From a virus: a DNA stretch of 29,699 bases. Position numbers and translations under genes: made by a program. Under the pieces are notes generated by a model, which saw nothing but the letters and a program-made list of their open reading frames with translations, made no database searches and was not told the DNA's origin. The stretch is from IMG/VR virus record IMGVR_UViG_3300030061_001088, positions 11,963 to 41,661 of that record; one strand, given 5' to 3'. Of this stretch, positions 16,683 to 25,343 are shown piece by piece; position 1 is the first letter of the stretch; every line of letters starts with the position of its first letter.

Positions 16683-16750
16683 TTTTTTTATCTCCAAAAG
16701 GTAGTGTTCATATTTTTTTCATCTATTGTTGTATCATTCATATTAATTCC

Positions 16751-18229
16751 TCAAGGTATCATCAGCGAGTCGTTTTTGCTCTCGCCCCTAAACCAGTTAT
16801 CAAAGCCCGGCATGTAATCATCTAAGAGCATAACGCTTCCTTTGAACTCCTTCGAGGCCCAATTAGCAAGTGCTAAACTCATAGCCAAGTCATCGTGTAC
16901 CCCCACACTCTCCAACTTTCCGTTTTTCTGCATACCGAACCTATTCAATTCCTGTTCCAATTTGTGAGTGTAAGCCCTGCTCCTTTCATCACCATATGGA
17001 AGTTTAATGTGTCCCTGCTCAAAAGCGAGAAGAAGGCTCATGAACAAAGATTCTTTTCTCGTACGTGTAGTCATAAACACCCTAATTGGCATGTCTGCTC
17101 TTAATTCTCTCATTTCTTGTTCTAGCATTCTTTGAAAATTGTTACCTTCAAGTTCTATTAACTCAGGTTGAAACTTATTATTCAAGATAACCATCATGCG
17201 TTTCTGCGCCATTGAAGACATTCCTCTTTCATGAACTACGTGTACTATCTCCTTAACATCCTCATCGGGTTTCATTCTCATAACAGTCATCGCTGTAAAA
17301 TCAGCGTTCTTATCAGATGCTATCGCTGGGTCATGACCTACGAAATGTTGTCCAAACACACCACTCGCTTCTCCTTCTTCATTGTAAAATGTCTCTGCTT
17401 TGTCAAGAAGAACAAGGTTCGGGTCTCTACATTTTTCAAGTAATGGACCCGGAAACATACTGGCTACGTCATGTATTGGTTCACACAGGTACTCACGTGT
17501 AAATTGTATAGCGGGCATAGATAGCCTTCTTTTTTCTAGAGAGTCAATGTCCCACCTTTCAGGCCATAGCGCAACCCCTTCTTTGTTTATCGCCGGATAG
17601 GTTTCTACTCTGAAAGTCTCCTTTTGCTCCAACTCAGCGTACAAATCGTTGTAACTAAACGGCGTACCAACCATCATGAGTTTACTGCTGTGGTGAAGCA
17701 CTGGTAGTAGAACACCGTAAAACCAATCTGCTGTCTTAGCAAGTTCACTAGCAGTAGTACCCCATAGAATATCGTCACACACAACAACATCAGGGTGGAA
17801 ACCACGGGTTGCTCCACCAACTGATTTTGCCATCATACGGCTACCGTTAGAAAACTCAAAGTAGGATTTAGCCCATGGTTTGCCTTGTGGTTTTAGATGA
17901 GATAATACATCATTACCTTCTATGTTGTTACGTACAAATCTCATATGCTCAAGTGTTTGTTCTAGAGAATGAGAGAATATCATCACGTGTGTATTAGGTT
18001 TGAATGCGGCTAACCACAATGCGTATGTCATAAAAAATACAGATTTACCATGGTCACGCGAAGCCTTAACGCAATAGTACTGTGACTCTTCTAATCCGTT
18101 TTTCCAAGACTCATGATGATGATTGTACATGAAACCTAGAACATCAACGAAAAAATATTTGAAGGACTTCTCACACATCTTCCTATCCATATTAAGGATA
18201 AACTCTTCCATCTCTTCCTTGTTAGACAT
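16751..18229 (-). CDS. Terminase large subunit (DNA-packaging ATPase/nuclease)
   Basis: I choose ATG 18229, eight bases after a GGGTG site and overlapping the previous stop, over a GTG nine bases further upstream (18238); this gives 492 aa. In the numbering from the GTG, the ATPase half shows a Walker A variant ASRDHGKS (59-66), a Walker B VVVCDD (151-156) and a coupling motif GTP (191-193). The C-terminal RNase H-like nuclease half begins around GHDPAIASDKNADF (D303) and ends with HDDLAMSLALANW, the usual last acidic pair. It powers DNA translocation through the portal and cuts the genome. Length is normal for a TerL, and all key residues are visible. Confidence 0.92.
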   Translation of the reverse strand: MSNKEEMEEFILNMDRKMCEKSFKYFFVDVLGFMYNHHHESWKNGLEESQYYCVKASRDHGKSVFFMTYALWLAAFKPNTHVMIFSHSLEQTLEHMRFVRNNIEGNDVLSHLKPQGKPWAKSYFEFSNGSRMMAKSVGGATRGFHPDVVVCDDILWGTTASELAKTADWFYGVLLPVLHHSSKLMMVGTPFSYNDLYAELEQKETFRVETYPAINKEGVALWPERWDIDSLEKRRLSMPAIQFTREYLCEPIHDVASMFPGPLLEKCRDPNLVLLDKAETFYNEEGEASGVFGQHFVGHDPAIASDKNADFTAMTVMRMKPDEDVKEIVHVVHERGMSSMAQKRMMVILNNKFQPELIELEGNNFQRMLEQEMRELRADMPIRVFMTTRTRKESLFMSLLLAFEQGHIKLPYGDERSRAYTHKLEQELNRFGMQKNGKLESVGVHDDLAMSLALANWASKEFKGSVMLLDDYMPGFDNWFRGESKNDSLMIP

Positions 18230-18938
18230 TAGTTGCACCCTTCTCTCTCATTTCTTTTAGTTTAGCAGGGTCGATAACTGCAACTGGAGGGTCTGTGTAT
18301 TGTGTTAACGGGATTTGTTGTGTACCTGTACCAGTAGGAGCATATGGTTCATCCGCCGGTAAGTAACTAACAATTGAATTATTGGCATCTGCTCCGGGTG
18401 CTGGCATATGAGATACTGGAGTACCGAATTGTGGTGAATGAGTAGGTGGTAATATCATACTAGGTCTTATACCAATTAAGTTTTGAAACTCTTGATAAGG
18501 CATATTCATTGCTTTATCATAATCACGCTGTTCATTTTCTGCTTGTGCTTCATCATAAGCATCAGCGCTTTCTCTGTTGTCTCTTCTCACACCAACCTTT
18601 GCACCCTGTCTTGCCGCCGCACGTTCAAGACCCTGTGAACCATAATATCCACTCATAGCACCACTACCCATCGATGTTAAAGCACCGGGGTTGCCGCTAG
18701 CAGTGGTATTGTAGAAAGCATTCAAAGCACCTAACGCACCTAATCCATATCTAGCCTTACTACCAATGTCACCAAATCTTCTTGCTAATCTATTCTGAGC
18801 GCTTTGAGATGGACCGAACTTTGTGTAGTCTATATTTTCAGGACTTGGGTTTATCATAAGTCCCAAGCCCTGATTACTCAAAGTTGGTTGTATAGGCATA
18901 CCTGTATCTTGTTTTGCTAAAACGTAAACCTTACCCAT
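18222..18938 (-). CDS. Gly/Ala/Pro-rich protein of unknown function before TerL
   Basis: A 238-aa protein whose ATG directly follows the TAA of the upstream gene (TAAATG). After about 50 residues comes a small-residue-rich segment (KARYGLGALGALNAFYNTTASGNPG...), then a charged helix (NRESADAYDEAQAENEQRDYD), then a Pro/Gly/Thr-rich tail. The Gly/Ala-rich segment resembles parts of phage internal or membrane-penetrating virion proteins, but no transmembrane helix is certain. Its place between two giant proteins and TerL suggests virion content. No family recognised. Confidence 0.5.
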   Translation of the reverse strand: MGKVYVLAKQDTGMPIQPTLSNQGLGLMINPSPENIDYTKFGPSQSAQNRLARRFGDIGSKARYGLGALGALNAFYNTTASGNPGALTSMGSGAMSGYYGSQGLERAAARQGAKVGVRRDNRESADAYDEAQAENEQRDYDKAMNMPYQEFQNLIGIRPSMILPPTHSPQFGTPVSHMPAPGADANNSIVSYLPADEPYAPTGTGTQQIPLTQYTDPPVAVIDPAKLKEMREKGATNV

Positions 18939-21410
18939 TTAGATACCCCCGAATGAAACCTTGACGACCTTAACCACCTTATCAGGATATCCGTATGCCT
19001 TAGTAATTCTCTCCCAGTCACCTTTACTGTGTAGGATAGTGCGTACATCTGCTGTTGTGATGTCCATTTTTGTAGCCATACTACGAATATCATCTAAAGA
19101 TTCATCGTTCATTTTCTTAACAGGTACGTGCTTAATTACATCATCATCTTTCTTAGCATCTTCTATCTGTAATATTTCAATTGCTTTGACTAATCTATCT
19201 TTAGCGTCTTCAGGATTGTCACTACTCTTAGCATATTGTGTTATGAACCTTTGATATGGGTCACCGACATTTTGTTGGAACTGTTGTATTCTTTCAGGAG
19301 TTAATGGTGCTCTTTGTGGCGCTGCACCTGATTCTTGCATTAACTGTCTAACTTGCTCTTGTGGAGCAGATGCGAATTGTAGTCGTTGTCTCTGTTGTGG
19401 TGTTAGATTTAGTGCTTCGGGTCTTGATATTGGTCTACCCCGTTCATAAGTCATTTGTGGTGGATAAGTCGATACGGGTTCAGGTGGTGGGCTTGTAGCA
19501 GCATGTTGTGCTACTAACGCAGGTGGTGCATTAGGTGGAGGTGGTGTAACTGCCACTCTTTGTGTCGGGGTTGTAGAGACAGAAGGTGGAGGAGGTGGAG
19601 GAGGTGGAGGAGGTGGAGGAGGTGGAGGAGGTGGACCCCCCGCCGTTGCAGCCGATGGGGGTCCAGTAGGAATTGTAGTAGTTACTGGTGGTACAGGGCT
19701 GACATATCTATTTTGCATATATGCTGGAGCGTCCATTATAGAGTCATCATCGCCAAACATCGCACCCCCTACAATAGTGTTTTGAATTAATGGTGCTAGT
19801 TTGTCAATTTCTTCTTGTGATGGTAACATTCTTTTTTCTTGATGTCCTCTTGAAAGTGATTGATGATGTGCTATTTCTTCAATTATCGCTCTTATGATAG
19901 GTGCATTAGCCATAGATGCATCATCAGTTTTTAATCCAAGACCTGCTGCTTCTATTTCTTCACGTGTCAAAGCATCGTTTCTAAAATTAGAATGTCCATC
20001 GCCTGAATTACCTGCTGCTAGGGCTTTAGCCCATATTTTTCTAGCATTGGTATGTGTTCCCAATGTTCTTGTAGTACCCTTTCCCGACCTATATGAGTCA
20101 GGTGTGTTAGTGCTATGTGACATGTATTTTTCAAGTCCAGTATCTGCATCGCCGTATCTTTCAGAATAATGATTATGCAACTTAGCAAGAGTACCCTGTG
20201 TCTTTCCAAATAAGGCTTGGAAAGCCGGGTACTCTGAAAGTTGTTCTGTTAACATCGCTCTACCCTGTGGGCTTGATAACAAGTGGGAGACCTTGTGTTG
20301 CTTTCCATTAAAATCTGTAAATGTACTATTGAAGAAATTAGGTGGCACTGACCCTGCTATTAAAGTTCCAAAGGCTTTGCTATCCATACCAAGTGCTTGT
20401 TCTATGTGAAAATTAGCAGAGCGAATAACTTCTGCTCTATTCTTCCTTCTACCACTTTGTGGTAAGAAATACGTGTCAGGTAAATGGTGTGTCACATCCC
20501 AAGATGTTATGTCTTTGAACTGGGCTTGACTAATACCCAAATCACTAAACCTTTCCATATGATGTGGTGGTAGTTTGTCAGTACCCCTTAGATGTCCCAT
20601 TTCTAAATGATGTGCTCCGGGTGTTAAACTTCCAGTAACAGGGTTAATCATATAATTTAGTTTAGCAGGTCTGATATATGGGAAACTTTTCTTACCATTA
20701 CCAAAATCAAGTATATTGTATTCTTTTCCATTTCTACCGACAGCAGTGTTATTGAATCCAATCTCATTAAGCAAACTTGCTAACTGTGTGTGAAATGGTA
20801 CAGTATAGGATTCAAGAAACTTACCATACTTATGTGCATCTTTAGTAGGATGGTCAATGTTGTGGTGTCCGTTTGGTGTTGTTGTAATTAATTGACCATC
20901 TGCACTGTAATTCCCTCTGTCAGTATGTTTACCTCTTTGGAAATCTGCCATGACTATTTTCCTCCAAGCCATAGAATCTGTATTAGGAAGATGGTTATTC
21001 CTATCAGGTGATTCTTCATTATGCATATCTATGGCTTTTTGAACTAAATCTTTAGCATTTACATTAATCCCTTGTTTTTTCAATTCTTCACCGACAGACC
21101 TGATTACACCATCTATACCATGCAGATGATGACCACCCCTTTCGTCTTGGAAAAACATTTCACCATGCTCACCTCTTTGTGGTTTAGTGTGGTCTACCAT
21201 TGATTTACCGACACCGGGTATACCAGTTTCTTGTTCATGAGCAGCACCAGTATGTGCAAAAGCAGGTGCATCCGGCTGATTAGGGTCAGGGTGAAATGAT
21301 TCCTCAGGTGGATATCTCTGCACTAAAAACGCACCATCATGAAAGTGATAATTGCCATCTCCCTTTAGTATTGTAATAGATTTCAATATTAAAGGGCGGG
21401 ATGTTATCAT
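18939..21410 (-). CDS. 823-aa His-rich protein with a 17-proline tract
   Basis: Translated through an ATGA overlap with the 848-aa gene upstream. The first 540 residues are rich in His, Gly, Asn and Asp (GERGGHH-, HHLEMGHLRG- and HHMERF-type clusters) with no domain I recognise. Residues about 570-650 are Pro-rich and include 17 consecutive prolines, encoded by a 9-bp tandem repeat. Further Pro-rich segments follow (TPPPPNAPPAL; SPPPEPVSTYPP). The C-terminal 150 residues are helical and charged (EDAKDRLVKAIEILQIEDAKKDDD). A Pro linker between two folded parts is the simplest reading. Genomic position suggests a virion-internal or injected protein. Function unknown. Confidence 0.55.
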   Translation of the reverse strand: MITSRPLILKSITILKGDGNYHFHDGAFLVQRYPPEESFHPDPNQPDAPAFAHTGAAHEQETGIPGVGKSMVDHTKPQRGEHGEMFFQDERGGHHLHGIDGVIRSVGEELKKQGINVNAKDLVQKAIDMHNEESPDRNNHLPNTDSMAWRKIVMADFQRGKHTDRGNYSADGQLITTTPNGHHNIDHPTKDAHKYGKFLESYTVPFHTQLASLLNEIGFNNTAVGRNGKEYNILDFGNGKKSFPYIRPAKLNYMINPVTGSLTPGAHHLEMGHLRGTDKLPPHHMERFSDLGISQAQFKDITSWDVTHHLPDTYFLPQSGRRKNRAEVIRSANFHIEQALGMDSKAFGTLIAGSVPPNFFNSTFTDFNGKQHKVSHLLSSPQGRAMLTEQLSEYPAFQALFGKTQGTLAKLHNHYSERYGDADTGLEKYMSHSTNTPDSYRSGKGTTRTLGTHTNARKIWAKALAAGNSGDGHSNFRNDALTREEIEAAGLGLKTDDASMANAPIIRAIIEEIAHHQSLSRGHQEKRMLPSQEEIDKLAPLIQNTIVGGAMFGDDDSIMDAPAYMQNRYVSPVPPVTTTIPTGPPSAATAGGPPPPPPPPPPPPPPPPPSVSTTPTQRVAVTPPPPNAPPALVAQHAATSPPPEPVSTYPPQMTYERGRPISRPEALNLTPQQRQRLQFASAPQEQVRQLMQESGAAPQRAPLTPERIQQFQQNVGDPYQRFITQYAKSSDNPEDAKDRLVKAIEILQIEDAKKDDDVIKHVPVKKMNDESLDDIRSMATKMDITTADVRTILHSKGDWERITKAYGYPDKVVKVVKVSFGGI
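19584..19635 (-). repeat. 9-bp tandem repeat coding for poly-proline
   Basis: On the plus strand the unit GGTGGAGGA is repeated about 5.7 times without a mismatch. Read on the coding strand it gives CCT/CCA codons for 17 prolines in a row. The plus strand is G-rich with regularly spaced GG pairs, so it may form a G-quadruplex. The coding RNA carries repeated CACCUCCUCC, which resembles the anti-Shine-Dalgarno end of 16S rRNA. The perfect repetition suggests recent slippage expansion. Confidence 0.9.
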
Positions 21411-23953
21411 GGTGTTCTTCCACCTCTACTTGTGTACAAATCTAATGGGTTGATACCAAATCTTCGTGCATCCGTTTCATCTTCCGTTGCACCTTCAGGT
21501 TTTGTGCTTGTAACTGGTCCGTTTTCAGAATGGCGTGGTAGATTACTTCCAGCGCCACTAGTGTCCCCAGTACCCTTACCCTTCTTCTTCGATTCTTTTC
21601 TTTTCAAAGCACGACGAGCATCGTTGACTAATTGTCTCAATTCTGCAATGTCATAGTATGATAGTCGCTTTTTCTGTAACTCACTCCCTTCACCTATTGG
21701 TCCTGTCATGACTCCTTGAACAGACGATGTAGGTACTCTTGATGGATTGAACATTGGTCCTTGTGCTGCCATACCCTGTACCGCTACACCTCTACTTGGT
21801 TGTGAAATAGGTGGTGGGCTAGGCATTGGTAATTGAGGCATTGATGGTGCATGTGGTGTTCTTGGTGGAACTAACGGTGGTGCTCTATGTGGTTTTAAGG
21901 CTGGTCTTCTAACCATCGCTCCTCGACTTTGTAACATACCAGCACCAGTTGGACCTGCTCTGTAAGAACGTGTACCAAATCTAGCGGGTTGAGAAGATAC
22001 GGTTCTTACACCACCTAATCTTTTTCTACCTTCTTGCTGACCCATATATTGTCTGTATTTTTTTGGGTCTTTAGATTGTGGTTGTTTAGTTTTTACACCC
22101 CGATGCGACATCTCAACCGCTAAGTGTGCTCTACCTAATCCAGTTTTCTTTGCTCCTTTGATACCACGCATTCTTGCTTTTGCTCTACGAGCAGTAGCAG
22201 ATTGAGGAGTCATACCACCCGGTGGCATCTTAAATTGACCAGTTGATGGTCTCCATTTCTTGGAGCGCTCTTTCTTATCTTTCTTAGCACGAATAGCAAC
22301 TTTTTTGTCTTCCTTAGTTTTCTTTGGTTTTTCTTTCTTTGGTGTACCAATGAAACCCTGTCTTTCGTCATGTCCTTTAGCCTTCAAGACATTCATAACT
22401 AAATCCATAGCATCTAAAGATTTGTGTATAAATTGCCCATTGTTATCATATAACGACGCTTCATATCCCGGTGTATTCATCAATTTATCTTGATGCATAT
22501 AAAACCGGCCCGCATCAGGATACTTTTGATGCATTGCAGTAAACATATCTTGCCCTAAAGATTCTACCTGCTCAGGTGTCATACCTAACTGTACGTTTTC
22601 TTGTAAAGTGTTCACTGCACTTGCTACGGTATGTAAGTCATGCACAACATTTGGTAGTTTTGATACTTCATTTGGGGCATTCCAATTGTTCTTAGGATTT
22701 GGTGCAGCATAGTTTACTCTATGACCCAATCCTTTTGTTTTGGGAAATGACAAGAGTTTTCTTCCATGTTGCCCACTGAGATTTTCATTAAAATGTGTCT
22801 TTAAAAAATCTAACGCCTCATTGGGTATATCATGATAATTATGCTCATCAGGAGGTGTTTGTCTTTCTGCAATATCAAAATATTGGTTTAGTTCAGGTGA
22901 TTGATATTTTTCATGATATCCAATTTCATCATCCATTACAGAATATGTTCTACCCTCATGTGGCTCAAAAGGCTCTAATGTGTCTTTTCTAACACCACCC
23001 GGAGTAGTGTCTCCCATTATCGATGATATTGCATGACCATCAGGGTTATCAATATCTCTTACTAGATTTATAACATAACCACCTAAATTATTAGTTCCAT
23101 ATTCACTATGTGTAAAATCTCTACTAGGGTCTTGTCCTCTATCGGCAAAATGAATATTTATACCCGGTTGGTCTTGTGGTTCAATACCATGTTGTGCTAC
23201 AAACACACGTGCTAAATCACTCAAGTAATTCATCATGTTAGGATATTTACTCAACCCTTTTGCAGAAGAAAATACATCTTTTTCATGATTTGTATAAACA
23301 GCACCGGGTTTTTTATTCCTAACCTTACCTTCTGAATGATGGTAAAGATTACGAGAGACTGCTCTTGCATCTGCATGGTCAGTAAATCTAACGTCATGCC
23401 CTAATAATTTATTTCTATTATCAGGGTTTTTTATAAAACTATGAATACTCTTAGGAGAATAATCTCCAGTAGGTAAAGTGTGTTGAGGGTTTCTTTGTCT
23501 CCTACCTCTACCTTTTAGTAACTGAGATGATATTTCCATTGGTTCACCAGTGGCAAACGCGTGTCCACCTGCTGCACCCGGTCCTTTTGCCTGATTTGCT
23601 AAACTAGTTAAGAATCCCATATTACCCGGTGGGCCAGTTAGTTTTGATGGTTCTACTTCACGATTTAATTTTTCGTCTTCTTCTTGTTCATCATCATCCG
23701 AGATAGATTCTATATCAGAAGGCTTAACCTTAATGTGTTTTAATTTTGACATTTCTTTCTTTCTGTCGTCTCTTTTCTTTTTCTTTTTCTCAGTCATCTC
23801 ATCACGATATGCACCATCTTCATTTCCGGTGTATGTAGTTTCGTCTTCATCGTTATTGCGAAACATGTATGATGATTCGCTTCTTGGATTGTAAATACGA
23901 GTATCACTAAGACTCATAGTCCCACTACTAGACTTAACGAAGATTTTACTCAT
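21407..23953 (-). CDS. 848-aa basic, low-complexity protein (virion-internal candidate)
   Basis: Coupled by ATGA to the genes on both sides. Residues 1-110 are charged with Lys/Arg and Asp/Glu runs (TEKKKKKRDDRKKEM). About 180-530 is a polar, His/Asn-rich region (FTDHADARAVSRNLYHH; INIHFADRGQDPSRDF). Residues about 540-720 are strongly basic (KKEKPKKTKEDKKVAIRAKK; ATARRAKARMRGIKGAKK), then Pro-rich. The basic part suggests nucleic-acid binding, for instance with packaged DNA. The C-terminus is Ser/Gly-rich and polar. It resembles the 823-aa and 1757-aa proteins in composition. No domain family recognised. Confidence 0.55.
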   Translation of the reverse strand: MSKIFVKSSSGTMSLSDTRIYNPRSESSYMFRNNDEDETTYTGNEDGAYRDEMTEKKKKKRDDRKKEMSKLKHIKVKPSDIESISDDDEQEEDEKLNREVEPSKLTGPPGNMGFLTSLANQAKGPGAAGGHAFATGEPMEISSQLLKGRGRRQRNPQHTLPTGDYSPKSIHSFIKNPDNRNKLLGHDVRFTDHADARAVSRNLYHHSEGKVRNKKPGAVYTNHEKDVFSSAKGLSKYPNMMNYLSDLARVFVAQHGIEPQDQPGINIHFADRGQDPSRDFTHSEYGTNNLGGYVINLVRDIDNPDGHAISSIMGDTTPGGVRKDTLEPFEPHEGRTYSVMDDEIGYHEKYQSPELNQYFDIAERQTPPDEHNYHDIPNEALDFLKTHFNENLSGQHGRKLLSFPKTKGLGHRVNYAAPNPKNNWNAPNEVSKLPNVVHDLHTVASAVNTLQENVQLGMTPEQVESLGQDMFTAMHQKYPDAGRFYMHQDKLMNTPGYEASLYDNNGQFIHKSLDAMDLVMNVLKAKGHDERQGFIGTPKKEKPKKTKEDKKVAIRAKKDKKERSKKWRPSTGQFKMPPGGMTPQSATARRAKARMRGIKGAKKTGLGRAHLAVEMSHRGVKTKQPQSKDPKKYRQYMGQQEGRKRLGGVRTVSSQPARFGTRSYRAGPTGAGMLQSRGAMVRRPALKPHRAPPLVPPRTPHAPSMPQLPMPSPPPISQPSRGVAVQGMAAQGPMFNPSRVPTSSVQGVMTGPIGEGSELQKKRLSYYDIAELRQLVNDARRALKRKESKKKGKGTGDTSGAGSNLPRHSENGPVTSTKPEGATEDETDARRFGINPLDLYTSRGGRTP

Positions 23954-24357
23954 AGTTCCACCCCAGCAAATCTTTTTGTCAATGTTTGGACCATTGCACC
24001 TAAATTATGATAAAACTGTTTCATAGTATATGGTGTTTTGAAACAGTTACCCATATCTTTACAATGTTCTACAAACTCTAATGATGCACTTACTAAAGCA
24101 GCCCTCAACGGAAAAACTATCTCAGGGTCATCCGTTTCGTCTAATTCTTTTACTATATCTATGACTTTCATTAAACTATTTTCTGTAACTAATCTTTCTG
24201 TATGTTGTGATGCATAGTGTCTAAACCTTTCACAAACACATGTACAGTAATCTAAAAACACAGGTAAATGTAAATCAGGATTGCTTCTTTCTGCTCCTAA
24301 AGTATACACTTGATAACCCGGATGTGTAACTTGCATTAAATCAGTAATCGGTATCAT
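23950..24357 (-). CDS. Small helical protein with a Cys triplet, unknown function
   Basis: I start this gene at ATG 24357 (MIPITDL), because that ATG overlaps the TGA of the upstream zinc-HTH gene as ATGA. A start 16 codons earlier, at 24405, would overlap by 52 bases. The 135-aa product is mostly helical, with a Cys-rich phrase (DYCTCVCERFRHYASQHTER) near residues 37-56 and two later cysteines. It is coupled by ATGA to the 848-aa gene. Lying beside the small-terminase candidate, it may be a packaging or head-assembly accessory. No family recognised. Confidence 0.55.
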   Translation of the reverse strand: MIPITDLMQVTHPGYQVYTLGAERSNPDLHLPVFLDYCTCVCERFRHYASQHTERLVTENSLMKVIDIVKELDETDDPEIVFPLRAALVSASLEFVEHCKDMGNCFKTPYTMKQFYHNLGAMVQTLTKRFAGVEL

Positions 24358-25052
24358 TCCATACTCTCCACTGTTTCTTGTAATTGAGACTTTATCCTCT
24401 TCCACGTTTCCGGGCTTTCTTTTGCTAATTCCACATTTAGAATATTAATAGTTTGATTGACTTGAGAACCTTCACCCATAGCACCCCATTGGTCTTGGAA
24501 CTTTGTTAGGTCTTTTATTGACTCTCTGACTTCTTTATGTAAAGAAACTGCATTTCTAACAAATCCTTCTTCGTGAACATTACCCTCGTCCATCAATTCT
24601 GTGAGTTTTCCGTTAAGTCTTTCGACGTTGCTTCGTAACACAGTAATTTCATTTCCAACTGTAATTGCAACCTCAGTTGCAGCCGAGCGTTGAACCAACG
24701 GCTGAAAATGGTGTTTCATATGGTGATACACAGTGCTCTCTTGTATTCCTAGTTCAGCAGCAATGGCCTCTGATTCAGAACCGTCAGCGAAGAATCTTTC
24801 TTCAAACCTTGACCTATTTTCATTAGAACATATGACACAAGATGGATTTGCTGCCATATGATATTGACCCATATGATTACGGTAATGTCTGTCAGCAGTA
24901 TTGGCTCTCCATCCCATATCTTTGTCCAGTTGTTTACAAGATATTTCACCATTCTTAACTGCCTCCTCAAGAGCGTCCCTGTCATCACTTTGACAGAACG
25001 CACAGGAGCGTTTCATAACTGGCTCTCGCTCAACCATGTTAGACCGGAACAC
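24354..25052 (-). CDS. Tandem zinc-HTH DNA-binding protein, small terminase candidate
   Basis: A 232-aa protein with two copies of a zinc-stapled helix-turn-helix. Copy 1 is C17-x2-C20-x35-H56-x3-H60 and copy 2 is C72-x2-C75-x35-H111-x3-H115, with identical spacing. Each contains an HTH-like stretch (ISCKQLDKDMGWRANTADRH; SEAIAAELGIQESTVYHH). After residue 120 comes a coiled coil (VLRSNVERLNGKLTEL) and a C-terminal helix (WKRIKSQLQETVESM), suiting an oligomer. Single zinc-HTH units of this kind are common in small phage DNA-binding proteins. DNA-binding domain plus oligomerising coil, within the packaging block, makes a small terminase the best inference. The start is uncertain: GTG 25052, ATG 25037 or ATG 25016. 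Confidence 0.65.
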   Translation of the reverse strand: MFRSNMVEREPVMKRSCAFCQSDDRDALEEAVKNGEISCKQLDKDMGWRANTADRHYRNHMGQYHMAANPSCVICSNENRSRFEERFFADGSESEAIAAELGIQESTVYHHMKHHFQPLVQRSAATEVAITVGNEITVLRSNVERLNGKLTELMDEGNVHEEGFVRNAVSLHKEVRESIKDLTKFQDQWGAMGEGSQVNQTINILNVELAKESPETWKRIKSQLQETVESME

Positions 25053-25073
25053 TACCCGCTTAATCAGTATTGC

Positions 25074-25343
25074 TTATACAAACCGTGTTATTCTTTGATA
25101 TATAGATGTCAAGAGTATAAACGAAAGAAACACTCCTACCATATACATTGACATTTCTGACTGGCTAATATCTGCATTTTTGAATATTAAAATACCCATG
25201 AATACAAGTATGGCACTAATTAGTTGTACCATTACCATATCTACTATGACTTCTCTTTTGGGTGCAAGCATATGCATTGACATATCTGCTATTTGTCTAG
25301 GTACTGGTACACCTATATTTCCAAAATTATTTCCACCAATCAT
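25074..25343 (-). CDS. Two-helix membrane protein
   Basis: An 89-aa protein coupled to the gene upstream by TAATG. Two hydrophobic helices are visible, about residues 33-55 (IVDMVMVQLISAILVFMGILIF) and 66-84 (YMVGVFLSFILLTSIYQ), separated by a short polar loop (KNADISQSEMS). The N-terminal 30 residues are polar and Met-rich. The size and topology would suit a holin, but holins normally sit with lysis genes and none is seen here. It is the last gene of the membrane-associated module, so a virion or host-membrane role is also possible. Confidence 0.6.
   Translation of the reverse strand: MIGGNNFGNIGVPVPRQIADMSMHMLAPKREVIVDMVMVQLISAILVFMGILIFKNADISQSEMSMYMVGVFLSFILLTSIYQRITRFV

Noticed and set aside
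19560-19790. Plus-strand frame rich in Arg/Trp (RRWRRWRRW)
   Set aside because: It is the complement of the poly-proline repeat; no ribosome-binding site, and it lies wholly inside a well-supported minus-strand gene.
24358-24405. Upstream start for the 135-aa protein
   Set aside because: It would overlap the zinc-HTH gene by 52 bases, while ATG 24357 makes the ATGA overlap typical of this operon.
25074-25343. Holin assignment for the two-helix membrane protein
   Set aside because: Size and helices would fit, but no endolysin or other lysis gene is nearby, and the gene belongs to a membrane module with the GTPase.
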